Shown: one piece after another, positions 1-10,727 of the stretch
Layout: every line of letters begins with the position of its first letter
Position numbering within the stretch: position 1 is the first letter of the stretch
Assembly (NCBI GenBank): GCA_024663395.1
Contig: JANFAH010000046.1
Location: forward strand, 186,001-250,000
Direction of reading: 5' to 3'
DNA length: 64,000 nucleotides
From: Pisolithus tinctorius
Lineage: Eukaryota > Basidiomycota > Agaricomycetes > Boletales > Pisolithaceae
Translations under genes and position numbers: made by a program
The notes under the pieces: generated by a model
The model's input: the letters and a program-made list of their open reading frames with translations, nothing else
What the model was told of the DNA's origin: nothing
Databases searched by the model: none

Positions 1-489
1 GGGAAGTAAGATGTAGTCATACCAGGTTGGAATTCCATAGTAAAATGAGACTAATACAATATGCAGGGGCACAACTCCATAGCACCCTAGAGGAGTTTTT
101 TGTGCATTGTCACAAGGGCGCATATCAGGGCATATCCAACTCTCCCCTTACCATGTTTATGCCATATTCTCGTGTGTGACGACATATGCCCTTGTATTAC
201 AAAGTCATATCTGCTCATATATATGCACATTCATTTATTAGTTACACACACTGTGTTAATATGCTTCAAAATGACAATTTATTACATGGTAGCACTCTAC
301 ATAGTACAGGAATTTTTCCTGGGGGGTAATAAATACACGACAATGATGCAGGCGATGCAGGTGATGTGAATGACAGAAAACCCTGCAGTGTGATGTGAGT
401 ACAATGTGAGTATGTTGTGAGTGGACAATGCGAGTGGATAATGTGGATGGACAATGCGAGCAGACAGTGTGAAAAAATATTGTGGGTGG
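1..489. other. No gene recognised; left edge of the CACTA-type block
   Basis: Short overlapping reading frames here show no family resemblance. The stretch about 395-480 is a low-complexity GTGAGT/GGACAATG-rich tract. It lies downstream of the minus-strand gene ending near 490 and could hold its 3' end or the subterminal region of the element. No clear CACTA terminus was found. Confidence 0.4.
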
Positions 490-2317
490 ACTTCCATTTG
501 AGCTATCTGGTGAAGGTTGCCATTCTTGATAATGGCCTTAACCTAGGCATTGTCTTGGACCTGATAATGCATTAGCATGGTTTCTTGCTGGCCTGTCACT
601 TACGAGCTGTTTGGCTTCCTTGTCATACTCCTGGTTTTTGCCATCTTGTGAGCCATACATGAATGAACTGAATGAGACATACCTTGTGTTGAGTTGTGGT
701 CAATGTCTTGTCATAGTAGAAATGGAACTCCTCTTTTTTGCTGTTTGGGTTGACACACTTCAGCCATTGCAAGATGCAGAGGTTGCTAACTACTATGTTA
801 GCAAGTAAATCTATATTACATTTGCACTTACCATCCGTTCTTGGTACCTGAGGGCCGAAACTTTTTCTTGGAAGCATCCTCCACTTGAGAGACACACGGT
901 GGTACTGACTCATGCTCGATGGGAGAGTCTGGAATGGGCAGCATGGGTGAAGTCTTGACTTTCATGGCAGCCACAGCAAGTAAGCTCCTTCCCAAGTGAT
1001 ACCAGTTAGTGAAGACTCAGATAGTCAAATAGAAACTTACATTGGATCATATGATACTGGAGGCTGAGTGACATCCACGTGATTGACGACTGGTATATTT
1101 TCCTTGTTATCTGGGGCTGTGAAAAGCTCCAGTGGGTTCGATTGTGTTGCTAGGATTTCCACAGGTGTTGTCGCAGGTTGTCCATTCCTGAGAGCAGCGA
1201 CCTTGGGAGGCTCAGCCACTGCCATATCATCCACTGCCACAACTCAATAGATCAGTAAAGTATGCAATATGGTGTGCTCACCTTTTGCTTTCTTATTGTG
1301 CAGCGCTTCCAACTCTGTTTGACCTCTCCATTTCTTGCTGGGTTTATGGTCTTGGAGGTCTTCATCCACATCATCAAGGGCCTCTTCTTTCATAGTGTCA
1401 AGTGTTGCCCTCTTCAGCTTTCCATCGTTGTCCAGATAGTGCTTACTCCATGCCAGGTATCCCCTTGTACAAATATACTCTAGCTTCCATCCATTTTCAG
1501 CAAACTTGAAGAGTGGAAATGTCGTCTCCATGATTGAGCATACAAACTGCCAAGCAGTCATACTGGCTTTGCCCCAGGTTTCTGGGGCCATGTTGCGCTG
1601 GCTGAGCTCTCACCATGCCCTGCGTAAAGTCTTCCGCATATTGGCCAGTGTTTCCAACGAGGGGACATTGCTGTTTGTGTCTTCAAGGTACACATATATG
1701 CCATGATCACTACCCTCGGCCTCAGCAGACTTGAGCCAGTCGTCAAAGTCCTTCTTGGTCCAGAACCATACATTAGGGTGCAATTCGCATGTCAGAGCCT
1801 TCTCATCAGTTACAGCAAGGGCTGGTAAGGGCATGCTGGCATCGAGGAGCCCAGGACCGCACAACATGGATTTGAGCGCATTTGTGAGCTGGTCAAAGAG
1901 ATTTCTATAGGAAAATCAGTAAACAATTCACATTCATACAGAAAATAAAAAGACTCACCTAACTGTGTCACATTCGGAAGTTACTTTGACCAAATGCTGC
2001 TCAAGTGTCTTGCAGTGGTCCTGCAGGTAAACAACTTGGGAGTCCTGCATATATGCACCCTAGACAATGTTAAACCCTCCAAAACTACCCTTTCCACTTA
2101 CATTTACTTGATTCATCGAGTTCTGGGGCAGGTATGATGCGAAGGATTGCTGTGTGCCAGATAGGAGACCCAGACTGGTGTTCTGCAAAGGGGACAGGAT
2201 CAGTGGGTCTTCAACACGATCAGTAGCTGGAGAGAGTAAAGAGCTTGTCATTGGAGATGATAACGAAGAGCTACTGCTGAAATTGAAGTGAGACTCACTC
2301 ATAGTGAGTGGGTACAT
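490..2317 (-). pseudogene. Spliced hypothetical gene of the CACTA-type block, with nonsense codons
   Basis: I do not recognise a functional domain. The first exon (2317-2102, 72 codons, from ATG) is Ser-rich and ends at a GTAAGT donor. A short exon with a Leu-containing helix follows, then a long exon (about 1905-1278) encoding a Trp-rich segment (WFWTKKDFDDWL, then GKASMTAWQFVC). Further exons follow the donor at about 1276 with branch site TACTGAT, and the donor at about 1040 with branch site CACTAAC. Later exons read KKKFRPSGTKNG and EYDKEAKQL. The long exon carries an in-frame TGA at 1610-1612; frame and sense continue through it, so it reads as an Arg codon turned to stop. The last exon has TAG near 553. 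The gene diverges from the plus-strand gene at 2446 across 128 bp, suggesting a shared promoter. The 3' end is uncertain. Confidence 0.55.
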
Positions 2318-2445
2318 GATAACTTAGTGGCAGGAAGGTGGCAGAGGAAGCAGAAATTTGGCTAAGGTAAAATTCCCATCTGTTTGCTAATTAGGCTCTA
2401 GGCTCTTGACTACAACCTTACCTTAATAACTGCAACCAAGAACAA

Positions 2446-3125
2446 ATGCTGCCAACACCAACTAATTTAGCTTTTGCTCCCGCTCCCACCATTACCATGG
2501 TTGATAACATCATCCTCATCGACCTTGAAGGCCTCGTTGCAGATTGGGACATGTATACATTTTCCTTGAACATACCTTCAGCTGGTACTAAGGTAAGTTT
2601 TTCACAATGGCCTTTTTTGACTTTGCTAACCTCATTGAATGTGTTAGAGAATTGTCTTGCATGTCAAACACCCTGAATTCCACAAGCATGGCCACCCTCG
2701 AGTCAAGGAACCATACACACAACCCATGCAGGTTGAGAATGTCATGCTCAAATACACGGATCCAGTCAAGGTGGAGGACACTAGCCAGGCACTTGGCGAT
2801 TCAAAGCTTGAAGAATCTGGTGAGTCAGAGGATCCAACTGATTGTGAAAACAGCCTGTAAGTGCATCTACCTACTAATTCTGTGAAATCCAATGATCGGT
2901 GCCAGGCAGACTGCTAGTGTAACTCCATTCCCTTGCACACTTCTCACTTGGCAAGGTAGAAATCTGCAAGGTGTCGAGGAGGAAGTACTCCCCTGGCCTT
3001 GGAAATACTATCTTCGCTCGTTTGATCCCTCAATTCTTCCCATTGAAATCATGTGTAGGAGGGAAGTGATGGAAAAATATGAGGATAGGCTCGAGAGAGA
3101 AGAAAAATGCCATAGACTAGTTTGA
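2446..3125 (+). CDS. Three-exon hypothetical protein, 191 aa, in the CACTA-type block
   Basis: Exons 2446-2592, 2648-2856 and 2906-3125 join to 576 nt, an exact open frame of 191 codons plus TGA. Both introns are GT-AG (GTAAGT donors, 55 and 49 nt) with branch sites GCTAAC and ACTAAT, typical of basidiomycetes. The protein starts with a Pro/Ala-rich segment, has a basic middle (HVKHPEFHKHGHPRVKEPY), an acidic stretch, and ends in a charged helix (MEKYEDRLEREEKCHRLV). I recognise no domain. It is convergent with the tnp2 pseudogene (stop at 3255) and divergent from the gene at 2317. The open spliced frame contrasts with the broken genes on both sides. It may be an accessory gene of the CACTA-type element or a neighbouring host gene. 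Confidence 0.6.
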
Positions 3126-5833
3126 ATGTCTTGATACCTCCTGCAATTACTTGTACTTTCATGCCTACATCAAGCAATTCAATTGTCATTAACTCATGCA
3201 GAAAACTACTCAAAATACATTGATTTCAACTTCGTTGTACTACAGCATATTCTCTTACTCGACATCTTCTCCACCTTCATCATCATCCCCATCGCTGTAA
3301 ACACTGTACTGTACGCCCCATGTAGACATGTCGAACCCAGGTCATTCCATCATACAATATACATCTTGTTTGATGCCTGATGGCAGTACCATGCGCCAAG
3401 GAATCATTGCGACAATGCTGGTGATCTGTTTGATATGAATTACTGATAATGAGTCGAGTAGAGTTGAAGTGAGGACAACTTGATTCGAAAGTCAAAGTAG
3501 ATCTTCATCAGGTGTTGAATAATTGTGGATGATGGCAACGTCGATATATTCCCAGCTACCCCCATCTCCAACATTGGCCAACCTAGTGAAATATTGTACC
3601 TCTCTGCATCAGGTCTCACCGTCACTAAGAAACTATGTATACTTTTAGCCTTATGATAGAGTTCCTAACATGAATGAACTGAGACCTTAACATTTTGTGA
3701 CACACAAAGTTGTTCTGGTGGACGGAGTTTCTCTCTCCAAGCCGACCATGCGATCTGCCTGTTTGGTAGACACAGCTGGGCCCATTTCTTGATGCACGGG
3801 AGGACATGGCCAGGGCCAAGAAAGTGAGAAATTGCAGTGGCTTCGTCACCCTGGGGGATTATGGAGTTCTTCACGTGTTTGTGAAGCAAAACGTACCCAT
3901 CATCTAGATTCTCAGCACCAGAAGGGAGTCCATTGCCAGAGTCATCGAGCTCAGGCATTGCAGATAGGAGGGAATTCACCTGACAATGCCAGACACCCTC
4001 GTGAGCTAAGTTGGCGAAAGGTTTCGATGGTTGTTGAATTTGCTTGCCAAGACTTCCGATCATGCATTCCATAGTCCATTGGGCATAGCAGCTCGGAGGA
4101 CCCTTGTGTATTGCTTTGGAGACCAGATGAACGACTTGATGGATGCAAGGGCAAATGAAGTGGATATGAGACTCGAGGAGGCATAGTAAGTGAGCTCGAA
4201 TTCATGCTCCCAGCTGCAGAGAAGGGCATGAGCATCAAGAAGTTTGTCCTTTGTCAATGTGCTTTGGCACATGATTTGAAAGCTGCAGATGAGCTTGCAG
4301 TAGTTTTCCCAGAAAGGGCTGGGTAGGATGGAATAGAGGAGGATAGGTGCAAGGGCAAACATGTATAACTGGAATTCCCAGGTCTTGTACTGGGTATTTA
4401 TCTTCTTGGCGATGTTGTGGGGCTTGCAATCATAAGAGCCGGGGAGATGAAAACCAGCACACATGACAGCCTCTCCATGAGTGCGCCATACTTCTTCATC
4501 AGCAAGGACTGCCCATGGCCAGTGCTCTGGGTCATCGCTATCAGCATGATCAATCATACCATGCCAAAGAGAGAGGAGGAGGTTGCTGATATTACCGGTG
4601 AGATGCATGATATCAGTAGTTACACAAAGAGGGACACCGAGACATTGATTTGGACAGAGTCCAAGAAGGAGGGGGGGTTTGGTTAGGCCTGTCTCAGTCT
4701 TCTTTTTGTCCCACTGAGTCTGATTGCAAATGGCGACAATGGTTTTGAGGTTAGCGAGATAATCAGTACATCCACCAAGTGGAAGATTGAAGATGTCAAT
4801 GTCAGGGTGGTCACTCCCTCTGACACAATGATTGCAAGGTCGGAGGAGGGCCGGGTAGTAGTGTTTTCTTTGTGTCTTACACCTGCTAACAACACCACAA
4901 TACATGTGACAGCCATTCTTTCCACTATGTCCCACCATGCCATTCCAATAGATGAGACCAGGGCCATCTGCGGTGGTGAATAAGAGATATAAATCAGACA
5001 GGTAATGCAAATCCATGCAGGCATTCCAAATGGGGAGCCCTTCAGCCTGAAGAGCAGAAAGGTGGTGCAGACCTGGGAAGAGAAAGGAGTCGAGATGTTT
5101 GGGTTTATTTGGTCCAGGGATAAAGCCTCCAGGGCAAACATGAAGCTTGCAGTATCATTTGTCTGGGGGTAAGTTGATGATGATCCAAATATAAATCCAG
5201 CAGTCTGACTCCTTACTATCGTACAACTGCGCTCCATCGATTGAAAACATGAGAACAATATCATTTGGCTTGATGTCACCATCGAGAATGGCACTGAGGT
5301 AATCCCACCCCATCACAACATTGTCAACAATGGGGATACTCCCTGTCTCCTGTAACTGCCGAAGGATCTCTTGTGTACATCTATGCAAATAGTCCATGTC
5401 AATAGCGCTGTCTTTGTGCCGGTAGAGAGCCTGCAGCTGAGGCCCGATTAGAATCATGGTGAACATCTGAGCAGCGACTTTGGATCGTCTGTGATTGCCC
5501 TGCAACTGTTCCTCCTTCCAGCGAGAAACTTCACACATAGGACAAACTTCAAGTTGGAAGAATGGGCTGGTATATGCAATACAAGTGTTATGATACATGT
5601 CATGTTCAATAGAAACAACCCCTGTGTAGGACACAATGAATTTTTCGACATTATAGAAGGATAGAATGTCATCAGCACCCGGGGAACCAGCAAAACTACT
5701 GCGAGCTGCTTGGCAGACACGATTGTATGCATTTTGAGACATGCTCTCAAGAGCTAGGTAGGCAGATATGGAAAAACACGTGCCAGGGATCTCAACAGAT
5801 ATCAGCTGGCTTGGGGGGTTGTGTAACCATTGT

Positions 5834-6700
5834 GGGGAGCAGGTATCTGCTACCTAGTATGGGGGTGTGGGCTCCAGCCTAGAGATAGGTGATCTGAAGG
5901 TGTGAGTTTGACCCAAGGGGAGTCACTCTAGCAGTAGGAGGGTGATAGGAATGAATGCAACTGAGTTGTGTGAGTTGCTCAACCTGTAAATGAAAAGTGC
6001 GATGGATTTAGGAGTGTGCAGGCCTCGAGCCTGTCTAGAAATCTGTCAGAATTATGCCTGCAACTCAGCACTAGGCAGGGGAAAACAGTATGGGTCATGT
6101 TGACATCATTACTCTGCTTGTTCTCTCTATCTCTAACTTGGGGCTTCAAAGTTGTTATTTTTCCTGTTGATGAAGACAGGTATATGTGTAGGTACATGCC
6201 AAGTATGTAACTACGAAGTAAGTGATGTCAAAGGTGAAAAGATTGACAGGAAATGATGGGAATTAGGTGAGATCGACATAATGATGGCCCTGAGGCCAGA
6301 ATAGCATCAGTAATCAAAAGAGAGACTAAATGTAAATGAAGTGAAAGTGATCCAAATAGAAGCGAATGAGAAGAGAATGAGAGCGACAGCAAGGCACTTA
6401 CACAACCCATAGTGTGGACCTGAAGAGTGCCAGTGAGCAAGTATAGGCAACTGGACACCTGTCACAAGTGTCAGACTTTGTCACAATGACTAGGGAGAGT
6501 GTCAGAAGGTGATGCGACCATGGGGGAAGTGAGTCAACAGAGGGGGATGTAGTGCTGGGTGACCTAGAGTGCAGCAGATGTTGAAGTTGCTCAAGAGGGG
6601 TCGCATTTGTGTCACATATGTCGCAAACCCTATAGCCACTTAGTAGACTTCCTATTGACACTATACATACACTCCTAGTGTAGGGAGATCCCTCTCCCCA
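5834..6700. mobile_element. 867-bp non-autonomous inverted-repeat element inside tnp2
   Basis: The ends read GGGGAG and CTCCCC inside larger imperfect inverted repeats of about 25 bp. The element is flanked by CATTGT (5828-5833) and CACTGT (6701-6706), a probable 6-bp target duplication with one transition. Deleting the element and one duplicate rejoins the transposase as GAA CAG TGG TTA CAC AAC, in frame, so the borders are well supported. It has no coding capacity I can recognise. The superfamily is unclear: a 6-bp duplication with G-rich ends does not match the usual fungal families I know. Confidence 0.6.
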
Positions 6701-7136
6701 CACTGTTCAATAGCGTCCTTGTTGAGCTTGGAGACCAAATCATTCAGAGACACATTCTTGAGCTTGGCAACAAAGTTCATGGTCTCTTGCATGGATGGGA
6801 ATATGGCAGTCACTGCAAGCACCTCTATATCAACAATGGGATGAGCCTGACACTGATGCTGTATGTTGATGGTATGCAGGGAATTGATGTCGTCTGATGG
6901 TCGAACTGCATTGGTTGGTGGATTGCTGGGAAGATCAGATTCTGGGGTTTGCTATGACATGGAACAAAGTCAGCAGTCCAGATAATACTGTAAGTATATA
7001 GTGACTAACCTGGTCATTGGGCAGGTGGAGGATTGCATCCAGCATGTAGGGTGTGTGCGATGGTAGATTCTATCAGAATGAGTCAGATTAGTGGGTGAAA
7101 AAACCACTGGCACTCATAACTTACCTTGTCAGGTGG

Positions 7137-8986
7137 TGTCACACACCAAAGGTGTTGTGGACATGGTTAGAGCTGACTCTGCCTAACTCATCAACAAGTT
7201 GTGCACAATGCCCATGCATGCAGATGAAGACTAAAGGCCTCATGCATAGAAAGACTGTTGGATGTGAACAGTCATCCTTCGCACAAGATCGAGTTGTCAG
7301 TGCTAAAGAGAAAAGAGGAAGCGAGTTAAGCACACATTAAAAGTTTTTAGCGCCCGTGTACGGCATTCCAGTTTTTGTCATATCTCCACCATTTCCAAAG
7401 ATATCGACTTGGTTCCCACACTTGCTTAAAGTGCTCAGCCCCACAATTCTTCCTTCCAAATTTGGAGAGGATCCTCGCACCATTCGCATTTCTACAGCAC
7501 TCCATCCATCAGACGCTCATTTTGCGAAGTCCATCAATCATGGCCACCTCTTTGTCGATCATCTCGCTTGTCTCATTTGCCAGAGACAATGGCTACGTAT
7601 ATCTGCCAGGCTTTCCCACCAGCTTCTGTCCTGAAGCCCCCTGGTTCATCCCGTCGTTGTCAGCCCCATCCTGTCCCATGCAGCTTGGTCAGTGTGTTCT
7701 CCTTGTCAGTATGACTTCCAGAAGGACGTTCTTTGGTTGCCTCAGGTCTGTCACTTGGTTAGAAAGGTCTTATGTGGTTGTTTCAGTCTCCCCTCTTGAT
7801 GAAGCATATGGATCGTTCCTCCCTGCTCCCTGCACCATCTTTGTTCCAGTCTCGTCCATCATTCTTCCTGCATTGCGACATCTGCAGCATAGTCTACTGT
7901 TCTCCAGCCTCCCTGATTGCATTCATGACGAGTATGACATGCATCTTGCCTTCTTGCTGCAAGATCCAGCAGAAGACGTCCCCCCTTCTCCTCCTCCTCC
8001 ATCAGAGCCCTGTTCATGAAGTTTTTGTTAACTTCGCTGAGAGGATGGAAGGGTGGGAGACGTGATCGCGTATGCTCCCATTTCCCCACAGACCCCCAAT
8101 GCCCTAGCCCCCTTTGATGCCTGACTCATGCCCTTCAATTCTGGAATTAATACTTCCCTATCTGGAAACACCATCCATCTGTCATGCCATCTTTGGATCT
8201 AGAGATGTCTCTGCTGAGATCTGACTTGCATCGCCACCCCCTAATGTGATATCAGTGCGCTTACTCAGTTTCTGACTCCATTTGACTCATTCTGTGATAT
8301 TTTGACTATCCTTGACTTGTTCATTGCCAATACTTACCAATCCTCTTTGCTTGCTTACTTTTCATTTCTTGCTTACTCATCATGATTACTCAGTCCTTAC
8401 TCATTACTTACCAAGTGTTTGTGCCTTGTTTGTCACAAGCTGTGCTCCCCCCACAGTATATAAACCCCCATGTACTTAGCTACCAAGAATAAATTCAGAA
8501 GCAGTCCAGCAATCAGTTCAGTGCCTATCTCGTCGTCGACAGTTGAGGCTCCACGAAGGGGTCTATCTGTCATCATTCGTATACTTGGTAGTTGAGGCTC
8601 ATTTGGAAGAGTCTATCTACCACCATTCACTATCTGAAGCTCCATCCACACTTAGTCAGCAAGTCTTGCTTAGTCATCCTCCCACTCCTGCATAACTCAT
8701 CATCGACTTGTGCAAGGAGCACGTTTTATTGAAGTCCATTACTTGAAGTACCTTTCGGCTGAACACCTTCACTCTGTTCAGCATCCCCCATCCAATCATC
8801 ACTCATTCATCTTCTCCTGCATAACTCATCAACGACTTGTGCCAGGAGCACCTCTACTTGAAGTTCCCCCCCACATTTAGGTTTCTGCACTCCAGGTTCC
8901 GCAGAGGCAAACCACCACTCACTCTTTATTTGTCTTTGGTGTTGGATTTGTTTGGTTTTCACCAGCATTCCACACTTTGACTCACA
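7137..8986 (+). mobile_element. Solo LTR, family A (copy A1), inserted in tnp2
   Basis: This 1850-bp unit begins TGTCACACACC and ends GACTCACA. Copies of nearly the same length lie at 43962-45811 and 30221-32073 (reverse), and a truncated one at 58485-59180. It has a TATA box (TATATAAA near 8457) about 1.3 kb in, an AATAAA near 8488, and partly repeated blocks downstream, such as two copies of a CATAACTCATC...GGAGCAC block at 8689-8735 and 8820-8850. That layout fits a long U3 followed by R/U5. The flanks GTGG (7133-7136) and GCAG (8987-8990) look like a decayed 4-bp target duplication; removal restores the tnp2 codons for DPLPDK. A sense reading frame (7375-8019, 214 codons) is conserved among copies. 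No internal region is present. Confidence 0.7.
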
Positions 8987-9202
8987 GCAGGGGATCAAAG
9001 TCATCCTCAGGGAGATCTGGGAAGTACAGAGGCATATCCTATGGTGGCATTTGGATCAGCGAATGCGAATATCCATGGAGTACTTACCTCATCAGGCAGG
9101 GGATCAAAGTCATCCTCAGGGAGATCTAGGAAGCACAGAGGCATATCCTATGGAGACATTTGGATCAGCAAATGCGAATGTGAATATCCATGGAGTACTT
9201 AC
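8987..9202 (-). repeat. Tandem duplication of a 20-codon tnp2 exon with its intron
   Basis: Exon 9147-9088 encodes DMPLCFLDLPEDDFDPLPDE and the next exon (9038-8987, completed at 7136-7125) encodes DMPLYFPDLPEDDFDPLPDK. The introns before them (9202-9148 and 9087-9039) are also near-identical from GTAAGTACTCCATGG to CCATAG. The whole exon-intron unit of about 100-115 bp was therefore duplicated in tandem. A related 17-codon exon (9253-9203) and 20-codon exon (9373-9314) look like older members of the same series. Confidence 0.75.
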
Positions 9203-9749
9203 CTCGTTGGCTGGTGCGTTGAGAGGAGGACCAGGTAGACTCAGAGGTGCATCCTATAGAAAAAGTCATTGTCAGAACATCAGAGCATCAGCATGGATGA
9301 ATTGATGACATACCTCATTGGCTGGATGATTGAAGTCTTCCTCAAGGAATGCCAGTGTGGGCGGGGGTATGCCCTATGGTAGGCTTTGAAGTTAGTGCTG
9401 CTACATGAAAATAACTCAGAAAACTCACTGTGTCAGCACCATGAGCATGCTTCCGACACCCAACATGCCCGCAGGCATCTTCAACCATCTCAAGGGGCCT
9501 TTTCGCCATGGCCTGGAGAATGGCTGCATGGTGAGCTGCAGCGGAAGTGGATTGTCTGGCCAAGTCGAGCCCCTCGAAGGCTTTGGTAGATCATAAACAT
9601 GTTTTCTCTTCTTCAGTGTCCACCTCATCGATATGACAGTAGAAAGTTGCCTTGGAGACTGCATGAGGGTGACCGAAGTTGTACTTGGTGCAGTTGCACA
9701 TGTACTGTGCTGTCGATCCAAGTTTGCTCGTATTCAAAGCCATGGGCAT

Positions 9750-10727
9750 CGAGGAGGAATTGTAGAGAGGGCAGCACACCTGCACTGTGTAGTGTACCAC
9801 ATAGCACTGCACTGTGCCAAGGATGCAGTTGATGCTATGTATCGCATCACACATCGCTACATAGCACAGTCCATAAAAGGCAAGTCTCATAAACATTATC
9901 AACCACATCATATTTTTCATATTGATTTCATATCTCATTAGCTAGGGTCACACAGCGTGATAACCAGTTTTCACTGGGCATGATACCCATACCTCTGCCC
10001 ACAGCTTCGCCTGCCTCTCTGGGGCTTCTTCTGCTACCCTCATTCCTTCTCCCATGCTGACTGGGGACAGTCAGCATTCAAAGTCCCCTGCATACCACTC
10101 GATACCAAATATAGTTCATTCCCTTTTATCTGTTTTACCCTGGGTTTCATCTGGTGATTCTACTGATAGCTAGTCCTCACTCACAAAACATAAAAACCAC
10201 TAACAAAAAGTCCAAAACTGTCCAGAAAAATAACAAAACACTGAATAAGTATATAGCTAAGACAACATCTCTCCTATCTCTCTTACTAGTGTTGCTGATG
10301 CCATCCTCAGCTGCCATATACTGCAGATACTCCCAACTACCCCATGCATTTCTTCTCCAAACATGCAGTCAGCATGTGCCCCTTGGTCTATTTTCTTTTC
10401 AATTCTCCTTCTGTCTCCTTACAATTGATACCCAAAGACTGTCCCAGTTACCCAATAAAACATCCCTCCATTCACTCTTCAAGATATTGTCACATCCTAC
10501 TGGCAACACCATACCACAAGGACTTACCACTGAGAGAAGTCAAAAGTTGCATGAAGAAGACAAGTCAGGTGGTACCCCACGCACTGTCCCACAGAAAGTG
10601 TTCAAGCACTTCATGTCATTTTGCCTTGCAACTTTGCACAGAAGGAGAACCAGCAGTATATTTTGTGTGATGTGCACTGACACGAGAACAGGACAATGTA
10701 GTGAATCTAAACTAAGTGCAGACATTC
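9750..10727. other. No supported gene between tnp2 and the Zn2Cys6-like gene
   Basis: A 202-codon plus-strand frame (10154-10762) has a hydrophobic stretch near residue 45 but no family resemblance or splice logic, and it overlaps the 3' end of the next gene, so I do not call it. A short block near 10050-10100 (CTGACTGGGGACAGTCAGCATTC) resembles one near 12095-12130, hinting at a degenerate repeat on both sides of the next gene. Confidence 0.35.

Larger units (their letters stand above)
3255..9749 (-). pseudogene. tnp2: Tnp2-type (CACTA/EnSpm) transposase, multi-exon, interrupted by two insertions
   Basis: CACTA transposases cut and paste their element in the nucleus. The N-terminal part (about 9749-9429) has a Cys/His-rich segment (YMCNCTKYNFGHPHAVSK). 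Short acidic exons follow at 9373-9314, 9253-9203, 9147-9088 and 9038-8987, the last continuing at 7136-7125, then exons down to 6707. The core (5827-3660) holds Tnp2 landmarks in order: MGWDYLSAILDGD, SIDGAQLYDSK, GGFIPGPNKPKHLDSF, ADGPGLIYWNGMVGHSG, TTDIMHLTGN, QPSKPFANLAHEG. The C-terminus has SIVAMIPWRMVLPSG and stops at TAA 3257-3255. It is dead: TGA codons at 9591-9593, 5155-5157, 3609-3611, 3492-3494 and 3342-3344 sit where the family tends to have Arg, and a frameshift lies near 4185. Removing the insertions at 5834-6700 and 7137-8986 restores the frame (EQ-WLHNPP and DPLPDK). A probable intron lies near 3640-3675. Start codon approximate. Confidence 0.82.

Noticed and set aside
5860..5915. 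tRNA-like promoter boxes (GAGTTTGACCC resembling a B box, TGGGCTCCAGC resembling an A box), suggesting a SINE
   Set aside because: The B-box match has a mismatch at the central C, the A box needs a gap, and the segment lies inside the 867-bp inverted-repeat element; no poly-A or tRNA fold is visible.
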